Below are positions 28,015 to 35,298 of a DNA stretch of 64,000 nucleotides, piece by piece; the stretch's first letter is position 1; each line of letters opens with the position of its first letter. Both the position numbers and the translations under genes were made by a program. The DNA lies in assembly GCA_963755395.1 (NCBI GenBank), contig CAVWJJ010000003.1, positions 62,001-126,000 of the forward strand. Reading direction: 5' to 3'. This DNA is from DAHVFK01 sp963755395. GTDB lineage: Bacteria > Pseudomonadota > Gammaproteobacteria > Burkholderiales > SG8-39. The notes below the pieces were generated by a model. The model saw only the letters and a list, made by a program, of their open reading frames with translations. It ran no database searches and had not been told where the DNA came from.

Positions 28015-28066
28015 GCCCAACGTCAGCCATTGCTGGCTTTGAACATCAAGTTGACGGCTGTTGAAG
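28015..28066 (-). other. Degenerate attC-like recombination site
   Basis: Read on the minus strand it starts CTTCAAC and ends GTTGGGC (28021-28015), a good R' core (GTTRRRY). The internal arms AGCC/GGCT and a hairpin AGCCAGCAATGGCT are present. The R'' box has one mismatch and the site is only 52 bp, at the lower end for attC. It follows the stop of the gene at 28070, where an attC is expected. Confidence 0.4.
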
Positions 28067-28069
28067 AAG

Positions 28070-28750
28070 TCAGGCGGTGATTTCGGCGCTGGCAAGCGAG
28101 TAGCTCGAACGATATGCAGCACTGGACGGCTCCTTGGCACCCCGGCTTGGCAAGCCGCCGCTTGCGCACAGTTCCTGCGCATAGGCCGTGACCGCGGCCT
28201 CATCATAGCCAGTAACGATCAGGGCCGAGTCGACGGCGTGATCCGCACCCCTTATGCGCTGCTCGCTGGTCATTGCCGCCGCCTGCGCTCCTCGCAGCAG
28301 ATGCGCGCTTCCAAGGCCCGACATGTGCGGAATCGTCGGAAGCACCTCATCCAGCAGCCAGCGGTGCAAAGGTGCGCTCCTCGAATCTTCCGCCGTGAAA
28401 CGAACCAGGGCCGCGGCCCCGCCCTGCCCATAGCCGAAACTTCCGAGAACCGCGCAAAGGCCCCTGGTCATTCCTCTATAGTGCGGCATGATTTTTCTGG
28501 TCCAGGGCGTCGGATTGTTCAACCTCGCCAGATAGGCATCCGATGCGAGCGTCTCGAGGCTTTCCACCTCATACAGCACCATGTAGCGCGGTACGCCCGC
28601 CGCGGCCACCCATCTCGTGCCCCGACGGAAGCCGGGGATCGACAGCCGCTCGGGAAAGTGCTCGTGCGTGTGCCAGCGGTCGTGTTCCTCGATCGCCTCG
28701 GCATCGATGTCGAACGACAGCAGCATTGCGGCGGAACCGAGCAGGGGCAT
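28070..28750 (-). CDS. DUF4286-like protein in an integron cassette
   Basis: This 226-residue protein appears to be a tandem ferredoxin-like (dimeric alpha/beta barrel) protein: LLSFDIDAEAIEEHDRWHTH, EHFPERLSIPGFRRGTRWVA, YMVLYEVESLETLASDAYLA. It resembles DUF4286/EthD-type proteins; the enzymatic role is unknown. It starts 38 bp after a clear attC core (28788-28857) and ends just before the weak attC-like site, the layout of a mobile cassette read leftward. Confidence 0.72.
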   Translation of the reverse strand: MPLLGSAAMLLSFDIDAEAIEEHDRWHTHEHFPERLSIPGFRRGTRWVAAAGVPRYMVLYEVESLETLASDAYLARLNNPTPWTRKIMPHYRGMTRGLCAVLGSFGYGQGGAAALVRFTAEDSRSAPLHRWLLDEVLPTIPHMSGLGSAHLLRGAQAAAMTSEQRIRGADHAVDSALIVTGYDEAAVTAYAQELCASGGLPSRGAKEPSSAAYRSSYSLASAEITA

Positions 28751-28787
28751 GGTGTTATTGCGAGTCTGGGTTGGAGGGGCCTTCGAC

Positions 28788-28857
28788 GCCTAACGCCTGA
28801 ATTTAGCGGCACGAAGCCGCGTAGCGGATGAGCGTCCGCTGGCATGAGCAGTTAGGC
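28788..28857 (-). other. attC recombination site (70 bp) between two cassettes
   Basis: On the minus strand the site begins with R'' GCCTAAC and ends with R' GTTAGGC, a perfectly complementary pair fitting RYYYAAC/GTTRRRY. The inner part contains CCGCTAAATTCAGGC next to R', like the L' side of classical attC sites, which fixes the orientation as minus. The TAA stop of the DUF302 gene lies inside R'', typical of cassettes. Confidence 0.88.
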
Positions 28858-29247
28858 GCCAGGGTCCATGATGCATTTAATAAGATGTTCCGCAGGCGCG
28901 ATGTTGAATGCCAATTCGGGCGCAAGCGAGTACCGCCGCATGAGTTCGGACGTAGCTGTAAACATCACAATGCATTCGCCGGGCCGAGGTTCGCAAATTA
29001 GCACTTTTAGCGGGAGATCGATGCCCGCCTCTGGATTGGCAAGCATCAGTGGGGTGCCTGCTTTGGGGTTACCGAAAATTAGCAGTACCGTCGGTGGCAT
29101 CGACAAACCAACAGCCCGAGCCTCCGCTTGTTGGTCAATGGTTGCGAAGACCTTGATGCTTTTTTCAGCAAACGCATTGAGCAGTCGCTGCACTGTTTCA
29201 GTGAACGAGTAAGGACTCTTAAGTTTGAGGATGCCGGGCGATGTCAT
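28852..29247 (-). CDS. DUF302 protein in an integron cassette
   Basis: This 131-residue protein has the DUF302 core: SFTETVQRLLNAFAEKSIKV, FATIDQQAEARAVGLSMPPT, VLLIFGNPKAGTPLMLANPE, AGIDLPLKVLICEPRPGECI. DUF302 proteins are small alpha/beta dimers of unknown function, sometimes linked to stress responses. The coding sequence is clearly AT-richer than the chromosomal neighbours, supporting recent acquisition. The stop TAA lies in the R'' box of its own attC. Confidence 0.88.
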   Translation of the reverse strand: MTSPGILKLKSPYSFTETVQRLLNAFAEKSIKVFATIDQQAEARAVGLSMPPTVLLIFGNPKAGTPLMLANPEAGIDLPLKVLICEPRPGECIVMFTATSELMRRYSLAPELAFNIAPAEHLIKCIMDPGA

Positions 29248-29260
29248 TGGATTTGCTAGC

Positions 29261-29359
29261 GCCTAACAACAGAGCTCAGCGGCAGAGCGAACTGGCGCGC
29301 GCTTTGCGCATGCAAAGCGTGTGACAGTTTGCTCTGTCCGCTGCAGCGACTTGTTATGC
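29261..29359 (-). other. attC recombination site (99 bp) between two cassettes
   Basis: On the minus strand it begins GCATAAC(AAG) and ends (TT)GTTAGGC, both fitting the R''/R' consensus. Extended inner arms (GCAGCGGACAGAGC versus GCTCTGCCGCTGAGC) form a long imperfect hairpin with an additional inner stem ACGCTTTGCATGCGCAAAGCG. The stop of the GNAT cassette gene is embedded in R''. Confidence 0.9.
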
Positions 29360-29854
29360 GCCATGGCCGCAGGACACCGGAATCTTGAACAACGGCAGGA
29401 AGCGCCGAGAAATACTGGCTGACTCTCGCGTTCCGACCTGCTCGCCACCGACGGCCCGGTAAAAGCCCTCCGCGTGAGGATCTCCTTGGATCAGGAGGCA
29501 TTCTCCTCCCATCGATCGGACAGTGCTCTTCGCGTGGTCCACCAACGCTCGTCCGAAGCCCTGGCCAATTAGCCGGGGCTCAACAAAGAGGGCTTCCAGT
29601 TCGTACTCAACCGGCGACGTTCGCCTGATCCCGTAGAAGCCACCAACCACGCCGTTGGCCTCGCCAACGAAGAACGACACATCTCCGTTATCGATCTGTT
29701 CCGGAAGGTAAGTCAGTTCTTCGCGGCACGACCGCATGAATTCCGCAGAGTAGCCCCAATAGGCTTTGGATCTGCGTGCGAGCTCACTCAACACAGCGGC
29801 TTCCGACGGCACGGCCCCACGGATCTCGAAGGCGGCTGGCGGAACATTCTTCAT
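29354..29854 (-). CDS. GNAT N-acetyltransferase in an integron cassette
   Basis: This 166-residue GNAT protein has FEIRGAVPSEAAVLSELARR, a substrate arm with YWGYSAEFMRSCREELTYLP, and an acetyl-CoA site VEPRLIGQGFGRALVDHAKS followed by GDPHAEGFYRAVGGEQVGTR. Such enzymes are among the commonest cassette products. The substrate cannot be assigned, and resistance activity should not be assumed. It is the first cassette: a core GTTATGC lies just before its ATG and a promoter-like pair lies further upstream. Confidence 0.86.
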   Translation of the reverse strand: MKNVPPAAFEIRGAVPSEAAVLSELARRSKAYWGYSAEFMRSCREELTYLPEQIDNGDVSFFVGEANGVVGGFYGIRRTSPVEYELEALFVEPRLIGQGFGRALVDHAKSTVRSMGGECLLIQGDPHAEGFYRAVGGEQVGTRESASISRRFLPLFKIPVSCGHGA

Positions 29855-29857
29855 GGC

Positions 29858-29917
29858 GCATAACTAGTGATTAGCCTGCATGCGAGGGATGCTAGGAGCA
29901 TCTATTTGTGGATGCAA
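29858..29917 (-). promoter_or_regulatory. Cassette boundary core site and Pc-like promoter
   Basis: GTTATGC (29864-29858, minus strand) is a lone R'-type core directly in front of the first cassette gene, as in an attI::cassette or attC::cassette junction. Upstream on the same strand TTGCAT (29917-29912) and TAGCAT (29894-29889) form a -35/-10 pair with exactly 17 bp spacing, reading into the cassettes. No matching R'' box and no integrase gene are seen to its right. Confidence 0.6.
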
Positions 29918-29938
29918 CCATCTATATGAGGATGGAGG
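29899..29938. repeat. Two imperfect 20-bp direct repeats by the cassette promoter
   Basis: CATCTATTTGTGGATGCAAC is followed at once by CATCTATATGAGGATGGAGG, with 14 of 20 positions identical. A third CATCT lies at the same 20-bp spacing (29939). The repeats overlap the -35 of the Pc-like promoter, so they could be binding sites; they could also be chance. Confidence 0.4.
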
Positions 29939-30005
29939 CATCTGCCGGCATAGATGTGGCGAGGTATGTGCGAGCCCGGATGGGACGGCGGGATAAGGCT
30001 GCGGA

Positions 30006-30353
30006 TCAGGCAGTGACTAGGCGCGAGGTGAGGCCAAGGCGGCGCACGTCGACCCAGCGCATCTCCCACACTCTTTGCGCCGGACGCCAGACAGCGCCCA
30101 GGCGCTTGGCGCGCTCGCGCAGGTCGACTTCGTCCCAGGCGATGCGCACGGCGACGATCTCGTCGTCGCGTCGGCGGGGGCGACGGGGGCACGCAGTCCA
30201 CGGCACGGACTTGACGATCAGCTCGACGGTCTTGAGGCGGCGGCCGGGCTCGGCGTCGTACACGTAGCGCACGCGCCCCAGACGTTCGCCGAAGCGCGCG
30301 ACGAGTCTTTTCGTCCCGCGCCGGCCGGGGCGCAGGGTCAGGCGGGTCTCCAT
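30006..30353 (-). CDS. Small basic hypothetical protein
   Basis: This 115-residue, Arg-rich protein begins METRLTLRPGRRGTKRLVAR and contains RVRYVYDAEPGRRLKTVELI and AKRLGAVWRPAQRVWEMRWV. It appears to be a compact alpha/beta protein, perhaps nucleic-acid binding by charge. I do not recognise a named family. It lies beside the cassette array with no attC of its own. Confidence 0.6.
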   Translation of the reverse strand: METRLTLRPGRRGTKRLVARFGERLGRVRYVYDAEPGRRLKTVELIVKSVPWTACPRRPRRRDDEIVAVRIAWDEVDLRERAKRLGAVWRPAQRVWEMRWVDVRRLGLTSRLVTA

Positions 30354-30404
30354 GGCGGATTAACGGTCGTTCGGCACGGCGGTTTACCGCGCGCTCGTTC
30401 ATAA

Positions 30405-31310
30405 TTGCGCCTGCAACAGCGCACGGGAATCGAATTGCTCCACGCAGACAGCGCCCGCAACCGGCTGGTCGGGATCGGCTTCGTTTCGCTCACCTACGTC
30501 TGCTTCACGCTGCTCGACGGCAGCGCGAAGTGGCTGATCCGCGCGCTGCCGGTGCTCGAGGTGGTGTGGATCCGCTTCGTGTCGCACGCGGTGCTGTCGG
30601 CCGTGCTGCTGCTGCCGGTGCGCGGGCTCTCGCTGGTGCGCAGCAAGCGCCTGCGGCTGCAGGCGCTGCGCGGGCTGATGATGGTCTCGATGACGGCGAT
30701 CAATTTCACCGCGCTGCAGTACCTGCAGCTGACGGTGACCTCGTCGATCTTCTTCTCGGTGCCGATCATCATCGCGCTGATGAGCGTGCCGATGCTCGGC
30801 GAGCGCATGGACTGGCGGCGCTGGGTGGCGATCGCGGTCGGCTTTCTCGGCGTGCTGGTGATCGTGCGCCCGTTCGGCGCGGGCTTCCACCCGGCGATGA
30901 TCCTGTCCGTGATCAACGCCTTCATCTACGCGATGTTCAACATGACCACGCGCCACCTGGCGGCCTACGACCCGCCCGAGACGACGCAGTTCCTCTCGGC
31001 GCTGGTGCCGGCGGTGGGAATGGCGCCGTTCGCGCTCGCGGTCTGGGAGGCGCCTCCCGACGCGCTGCACTGGACCATCATGCTGTTGCTCGGGGCGTTC
31101 GGAGGCGTGGGACATTACTTCCTCGCCCTCGCCCACCGCTACGCCTCGGCCTCGACCCTGGCCCCGTTCATGTACCCGCAGGTGCTGTACATGGCGATCT
31201 TCGGCTACGTCGTGTTCGGCGACGTGCCGGGCTGGCCGGTCGCGCTCGGCGCCGCGATCGTGATCGGCAGCGGCCTCTACCTGCTGCAGCGCGAGCGAGC
31301 GCGGCGATAG
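30405..31310 (+). CDS. EamA/DMT-family transporter
   Basis: This 301-residue inner-membrane protein has ten hydrophobic helices in two EamA repeats (GIGFVSLTYVCFTLLDGSAK; AMILSVINAFIYAMFNMTTR) and a conserved mid-motif ALQYLQLTVTSSIFFSVPII. The substrate is unknown. The annotated start TTG at 30405 is uncertain; a TTG at 30435 (LLHADSARNRLVG) with a purine-rich site before it is as likely. Confidence 0.83.
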   Translation: MRLQQRTGIELLHADSARNRLVGIGFVSLTYVCFTLLDGSAKWLIRALPVLEVVWIRFVSHAVLSAVLLLPVRGLSLVRSKRLRLQALRGLMMVSMTAINFTALQYLQLTVTSSIFFSVPIIIALMSVPMLGERMDWRRWVAIAVGFLGVLVIVRPFGAGFHPAMILSVINAFIYAMFNMTTRHLAAYDPPETTQFLSALVPAVGMAPFALAVWEAPPDALHWTIMLLLGAFGGVGHYFLALAHRYASASTLAPFMYPQVLYMAIFGYVVFGDVPGWPVALGAAIVIGSGLYLLQRERARR

Positions 31311-31342
31311 ATTTGTTCGACCTCTAGGAAAGCAAAGCAGCG

Positions 31343-31615
31343 ATGAAGAAGGCTGACATGGAAAGGCTCAAGGGCGCGCGCATCGCGGGCCAGTTGAAGC
31401 AGGCCGGCGCGCCCGCGCGCTACGGCAAGGATTCGGCGGCGGAGAGCCGGCGCGAGCGGCGCCGGCGCGAGCAGGCGCTCGGGCTGGTGCCGTTTGCGCT
31501 CAAGCTGGACGCCGGGCTGGTCGAGCGCCTGCGCGAGCACGCGCAGCAACGCGGCGCCACGCTGGACGCCGCCGTCGCGGAACTGCTGCAACGGGCGCTC
31601 GACAGCTCGGCGTAA
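31343..31615 (+). CDS. Small basic protein with a possible ribbon-helix-helix C-terminus
   Basis: This 90-residue protein has a highly charged N-terminus (ESRRERRRREQALGL) and a C-terminal strand-helix-helix segment (VPFALKLDAGLVERLREHAQ, then ATLDAAVAELLQRAL) that looks like an Arc/CopG-type fold. It is 33 bp downstream of the EamA gene on the same strand. The function is not known. Confidence 0.6.
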   Translation: MKKADMERLKGARIAGQLKQAGAPARYGKDSAAESRRERRRREQALGLVPFALKLDAGLVERLREHAQQRGATLDAAVAELLQRALDSSA

Positions 31616-31622
31616 GCCGGCT

Positions 31623-31904
31623 TCAGCGCCGGCGGCGCCGTTCGAGGTCGCGGTTCGCGTCCTGGATGTCGCGCCGCAGCCGCTCGCGCTGCTCGGGCGT
31701 GAGCTGTCGGGCAGGCGCGCGCTCTTCGCGCCGCTGGCGATAGACGTCGCGCCGCGCCGAGTCGACCTGCTCGCGCAGCTGCTCGCGCTCCTGCGGCGAC
31801 AGCGGGCGCTCTCGCCAGCGCCCCTGCGCCAGCGCGCCGGCGCTCGCCGCGGCGAGGGCGGCGGCGAGAACGAGCTGCAGGGTCGCGCGGCGGGTCGGCG
31901 TCAT
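31623..31904 (-). CDS. Small secreted basic protein
   Basis: This 93-residue protein has a signal peptide (RATLQLVLAAALAAASAGALAQ) and an Arg/Glu-rich mature part (LSPQEREQLREQVDSARRDV; LTPEQRERLRRDIQDANRDL), giving two similar helical repeats. It could be a periplasmic helical protein. The start ATG 31904 (MTPTRR) is preferred over ATG 31916, because the signal peptide follows it directly. Confidence 0.6.
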   Translation of the reverse strand: MTPTRRATLQLVLAAALAAASAGALAQGRWRERPLSPQEREQLREQVDSARRDVYRQRREERAPARQLTPEQRERLRRDIQDANRDLERRRRR

Positions 31905-32039
31905 GACGCTGACCATGGTACGAAACTCCTCTGCCGCGGGGATGCCTCCGGCCCGGAATTTTGTAACAATGTGTTTCTGCGCCGCCGGCCGGTAACGCAT
32001 TGTTGCCCGCGCCGCGAGCGGCGCCGCTACCTTCAGGCC

Positions 32040-32765
32040 ATGACAGAGCTAAAGACAAGAATCCTCGTCGTCGACGACGACCAGCGCCTGCGCGATCTCC
32101 TGGTGCGCTACCTCGGCGAGCAGGGCTTCGAGGTGCGCGCGGTGCCCGACGCGCAGGCGATGGACAAGATGCTCGCGCGCGAGCGCTACGACCTGCTGGT
32201 GCTCGACCTGATGCTGCCCGGCGAGGACGGGTTGGCGATCTGCCGCCGCCTGCGCGCGGGCAGCCCGGGCCTCGCGATCGTGATGCTGACCGCCAAGGGC
32301 GACGACGTCGACCGCATCGTCGGGCTCGAGATGGGCGCCGACGACTACCTGCCCAAGCCGTTCAACCCGCGCGAGCTGGTGGCGCGCATCAACGCCGTGC
32401 TGCGCCGGCGCGCGCCGGCCGGCCCGCCCGGCGCGCCGGTGTCCGGCAGCGCGCTGCACCGTTTCGGCGCCTTCGAGCTGAACCTCGCCACGCGCTCGCT
32501 GGCGCGCGACGGCAAACCGGTGCAGCTCACCACCGGCGAGTTCTCGGTGCTCAAGGTGCTGGTCGAGCACCCGCGCAAGCCGCTCTCGCGCGACAAGCTG
32601 ATGGAGCTCGCGCGCGGGCGCGAGTACGAGGTGTTCGACCGCTCGATCGACGTGCAGATCTCGCGCCTGCGCAAGATCATCGAGCAGGATCCTTCCCACC
32701 CGCGCCACATCCAGACCGTGTGGGGCTTCGGCTACGTCTTCGTCCCGGACGGCGAGTCGAAGTGA
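32040..32765 (+). CDS. ompR: OmpR-type response regulator
   Basis: The 241-residue response regulator has an N-terminal receiver domain (acidic cluster ILVVDDDQ, phospho-Asp in LLVLDLMLPGEDGL, Lys in ADDYLPKPFNPREL) and a C-terminal winged helix ending IQTVWGFGYVFVPDG, almost the E. coli OmpR signature. It is followed by envZ with a GTGA overlap. It probably controls outer-membrane/osmotic genes, which are not in the window. Confidence 0.94.
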   Translation: MTELKTRILVVDDDQRLRDLLVRYLGEQGFEVRAVPDAQAMDKMLARERYDLLVLDLMLPGEDGLAICRRLRAGSPGLAIVMLTAKGDDVDRIVGLEMGADDYLPKPFNPRELVARINAVLRRRAPAGPPGAPVSGSALHRFGAFELNLATRSLARDGKPVQLTTGEFSVLKVLVEHPRKPLSRDKLMELARGREYEVFDRSIDVQISRLRKIIEQDPSHPRHIQTVWGFGYVFVPDGESK

Positions 32766-34072
32766 AGCTGCGCCGGGTCGCCGCGCCCGACTCGCTGCTG
32801 GCGCGCTCGTTCCTGCTGATCGCGCTGCTGCTGGTGGTATCCGTGCTTTCGGCTTTCCAGCTCTACCGCCTGTACGAGCGCGAGCCGCTGTCGCGCGAGC
32901 TCGCGCAGCAGGCGGTGAGCGTGGTCAACCTCACGCGCGCGGCGCTGATCAACGCCGATCCGACGCTGCGCCCCGAGCTGCTGATCGAGCTGAACGAGCG
33001 CGAGGGCATCCGCGTCTACCCGCTGACCCCGGACGAAAAGCTCGAGCCGCTGCCCGATGATCCGCTGTTCCGCATGGTCGCCCAGCGCGTGCGCCGGTCG
33101 CTGGGCGCGCAGACACGCTTCGCCTTCGCGCGCAACGGCCTGGACGGCTTCTGGGTCAGCTTCCCGATCGACGTCGACCAGTTCTGGGTCATGCTGCCGC
33201 GCGGGCGCTTCGAGCCCAGCTTCGGCATCGAGTGGCTTGCCTGGGGCGCGGCGCTGCTCGCGCTCGCGCTGCTCGGCGCCGGCCTGATCGCTTCGCGCAT
33301 CGCGCGCCCGCTTGCGGCGCTCACGCGCGCCGCGGCGCGCCTCGGCCGCGGCGAGACGCCCGAGCCGCTGCCGGTGGCGGGGCCGCGCGAGCTGCGCACC
33401 GTGTCGGCCGCCTTCAACCGCATGACGCGCGACCTCGCCTCGATGGAACGCGAGCGCGCGATGGTGCTGGCGGGCATCAGCCACGACATCCGCACCCCGC
33501 TCGCGCGCCTGCGCCTGGGGCTCGAGATCGCCGGCGGAGAGCGCGCCGCCGCCGAGGCGATGGCACTCGACATCGAGGAAATCGACGCCGTGATCGGCCA
33601 GTTCCTCGCCTTTGCGCACGGCGAGAGCGAGGAGCAGCCCGAGGACGACCTGGATGCGCTTCTGACCGAACTGAGCGAGCAATACGCGCGCCGCGGCAAG
33701 CGCGTGTCGTTCGAGCCGGGCGGGGTTCCGCCGCTGCCCTTCGCCCGCCAGGCGCTGCGCCGCGCGGTCACCAACCTGGTGGACAACGCGTTGCGCTACG
33801 CCGGCGAGCCGGTCGAGATCCGCACCCGCGCCGCGCGCGGCGGCGCGGTGATCGAGGTCCTCGACCGCGGGCCCGGCGTGCCGCCCGGAGAGGCCGAGCG
33901 CCTCAAGCAGCCCTTCACCCGGCTCGACCCATCTCGCAGCGGCGCCGGCGGCTCGGGGCTCGGCCTCGCGATCGTGGAGCGCGTCGCGCGCGCGCACCAC
34001 GGTACGCTCGAGCTGCTGCCGCGCGACGGCGGCGGGCTGTGTGCCAGGATCACGCTTGGCCGCGCGAGCTGA
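32762..34072 (+). CDS. envZ: EnvZ-type sensor histidine kinase
   Basis: The 436-residue inner-membrane kinase starts with GTG at 32762, coupled to ompR. TM1 is SFLLIALLLVVSVLSAFQLY. A periplasmic sensor of about 120 residues follows, then TM2 WLAWGAALLALALLGAGLIA, and HAMP (IARPLAALTRAAARLGRGET). The phospho-His is in MVLAGISHDIRTPLARLRLG. The ATP-binding boxes are LVDNALRYAGEPVEI, DRGPGVP and GGSGLGLAIVERVARAH. All catalytic parts are intact. Confidence 0.94.
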   Translation: MKLRRVAAPDSLLARSFLLIALLLVVSVLSAFQLYRLYEREPLSRELAQQAVSVVNLTRAALINADPTLRPELLIELNEREGIRVYPLTPDEKLEPLPDDPLFRMVAQRVRRSLGAQTRFAFARNGLDGFWVSFPIDVDQFWVMLPRGRFEPSFGIEWLAWGAALLALALLGAGLIASRIARPLAALTRAAARLGRGETPEPLPVAGPRELRTVSAAFNRMTRDLASMERERAMVLAGISHDIRTPLARLRLGLEIAGGERAAAEAMALDIEEIDAVIGQFLAFAHGESEEQPEDDLDALLTELSEQYARRGKRVSFEPGGVPPLPFARQALRRAVTNLVDNALRYAGEPVEIRTRAARGGAVIEVLDRGPGVPPGEAERLKQPFTRLDPSRSGAGGSGLGLAIVERVARAHHGTLELLPRDGGGLCARITLGRAS

Positions 34073-34946
34073 GCGCGGCCCGCGGCGCGGCCTGTCGGCC
34101 CTCGTTTTCGGCGTGATCGCGCTGGTGTGGGGCTACAACTGGGTCGTGCTCAAGCGGGCGATGCACGAGGCCGGCCCGTTCGAGTTCCTCGCCTGGCGCT
34201 TCGCCGTCGCGAGCGCCTGCCTGTTCGGCGCGCTCGCGGCGCTCGGCCGGCCGCTGCGCCTGACGCATGCGCCGCAGGTGCTGTTGATCGGCCTGCTGCA
34301 GACCACCGCCACCTTCGCCCTGGTGACCTGGGCGCTGGTCGCCGGCGCCGCGGGCAAGAGCGCGGTACTCAACTACACCATGCCGTTCTGGGTCGTGCTG
34401 TTCGCCTGGCCGGTGCTCGGCGAGCGGCCGCCTCCGGCGCAGTGGGCGGCGATCGCCCTTGCCTTCGCCGGCCTGGTGCTGCTGGTGCACCCGGGCGCGC
34501 ACGCAGGCCTGCCCGCGCTGCTCGCGCTCGCCTCCGGCGTGGCCTGGGCGCTAGGGGTGGTGGCCACCAAGCGGCTGCAGACGCGCCAGCGGGTCGACAC
34601 GCTGTCGCTTTCGGCCTGGCAGACCCTGCTCGGCGGCGCCGGCCTGGTGGCGCTCGCGATCGCCTTTCCCTCGCGCCCGATGAGCTGGTCGCCGCAGCTC
34701 GTCTTCGCCGTGCTGTACAACGGCGTGCTGGTCGGCGCGGTGTGCTGGTTCCTGTGGTTCTGGGCGCTGCAGAATCTCGACGCCGGCCTGGCCAGCCTCG
34801 GCATTCTGTCGGTGCCGGTGCTCGGGGTGGTGTTCGGCGTCATTCTGCTGGGCGAGCGTCCAAGCGCGATCGAGTGGTGCGGGATCGCCGCCATCGTGGC
34901 AGCGCTGTGCGTGATCGCGCTCGGCGCCCTGCGTCGTAAGGGCTGA
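34041..34946 (+). CDS. EamA/DMT-family transporter
   Basis: This ~300-residue protein has ten membrane helices and two EamA halves: LVFGVIALVWGYNWVVLKRA; LALASGVAWALGVVATKRLQ. It is unrelated in detail to the other EamA gene at 30405. It overlaps the end of envZ by about 30 bp if GTG 34041 is used; TTG at 34056 is an alternative. The substrate is unknown. Confidence 0.83.
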   Translation: MPGSRLAARAERGPRRGLSALVFGVIALVWGYNWVVLKRAMHEAGPFEFLAWRFAVASACLFGALAALGRPLRLTHAPQVLLIGLLQTTATFALVTWALVAGAAGKSAVLNYTMPFWVVLFAWPVLGERPPPAQWAAIALAFAGLVLLVHPGAHAGLPALLALASGVAWALGVVATKRLQTRQRVDTLSLSAWQTLLGGAGLVALAIAFPSRPMSWSPQLVFAVLYNGVLVGAVCWFLWFWALQNLDAGLASLGILSVPVLGVVFGVILLGERPSAIEWCGIAAIVAALCVIALGALRRKG

Positions 34947-34986
34947 CGCGGATTTGACCTCGAGCAAGGCATTGCAACTTAACCTC

Positions 34987-35028
34987 TTGACGAGTAAAGA
35001 AACGCTATCGATAATGGTTCTCATTTAA
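34987..35028 (+). promoter_or_regulatory. feoAB promoter with overlapping Fur box
   Basis: TTGACG (34987-34992) and GATAAT (35010-35015) are 17 bp apart, a strong sigma-70 pair. The -10 is also the left part of GATAATGGTTCTCATTTAA (35010-35028), which matches 14 of 19 positions of the Fur consensus by hand count. Fur-iron repression would block this promoter, as expected for feoAB. Confidence 0.82.
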
Positions 35029-35049
35029 CTGAAACCATCACCTGCTGCC

Positions 35050-35298
35050 ATGTCCCTCGACACCGCCCCCGCCTGCACCCTCGATCTCCTCGGCGCAGGC
35101 GAATCCGGGATCATCCTCGGGCTCGACGTCGGCCAGACCCTCGGCCACCGCCTCGCGGCGCTCGGCCTGCGCGCAGGCAAGACCGTGCGCCTGATCCGGC
35201 GCGCCCGCTTCGGCGGGCCGTTCCACGTCCGGGTGGGAACCACCGACCTGATGCTGAGAGCGCCCGACGCGCGCCGCGTCCAGGTGCGCAAGGCGTGA
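35050..35298 (+). CDS. feoA: FeoA, ferrous iron transport accessory protein
   Basis: The 82-residue SH3-like cytosolic protein has CTLDLLGAGESGIILGLDV and LGHRLAALGLRAGKTVRLIR. It supports FeoB activity. It sits 22 bp after the Fur box and is coupled to feoB through a GTGA overlap. Confidence 0.92.
   Translation: MSLDTAPACTLDLLGAGESGIILGLDVGQTLGHRLAALGLRAGKTVRLIRRARFGGPFHVRVGTTDLMLRAPDARRVQVRKA

Noticed and set aside
29908..30267. Plus-strand frame starting VDATIYMRMEASAGIDVARY
   Set aside because: The first ~35 residues look protein-like, but the frame overlaps the better-supported minus-strand gene and turns into Arg-rich shadow sequence. There is too little support to call it.
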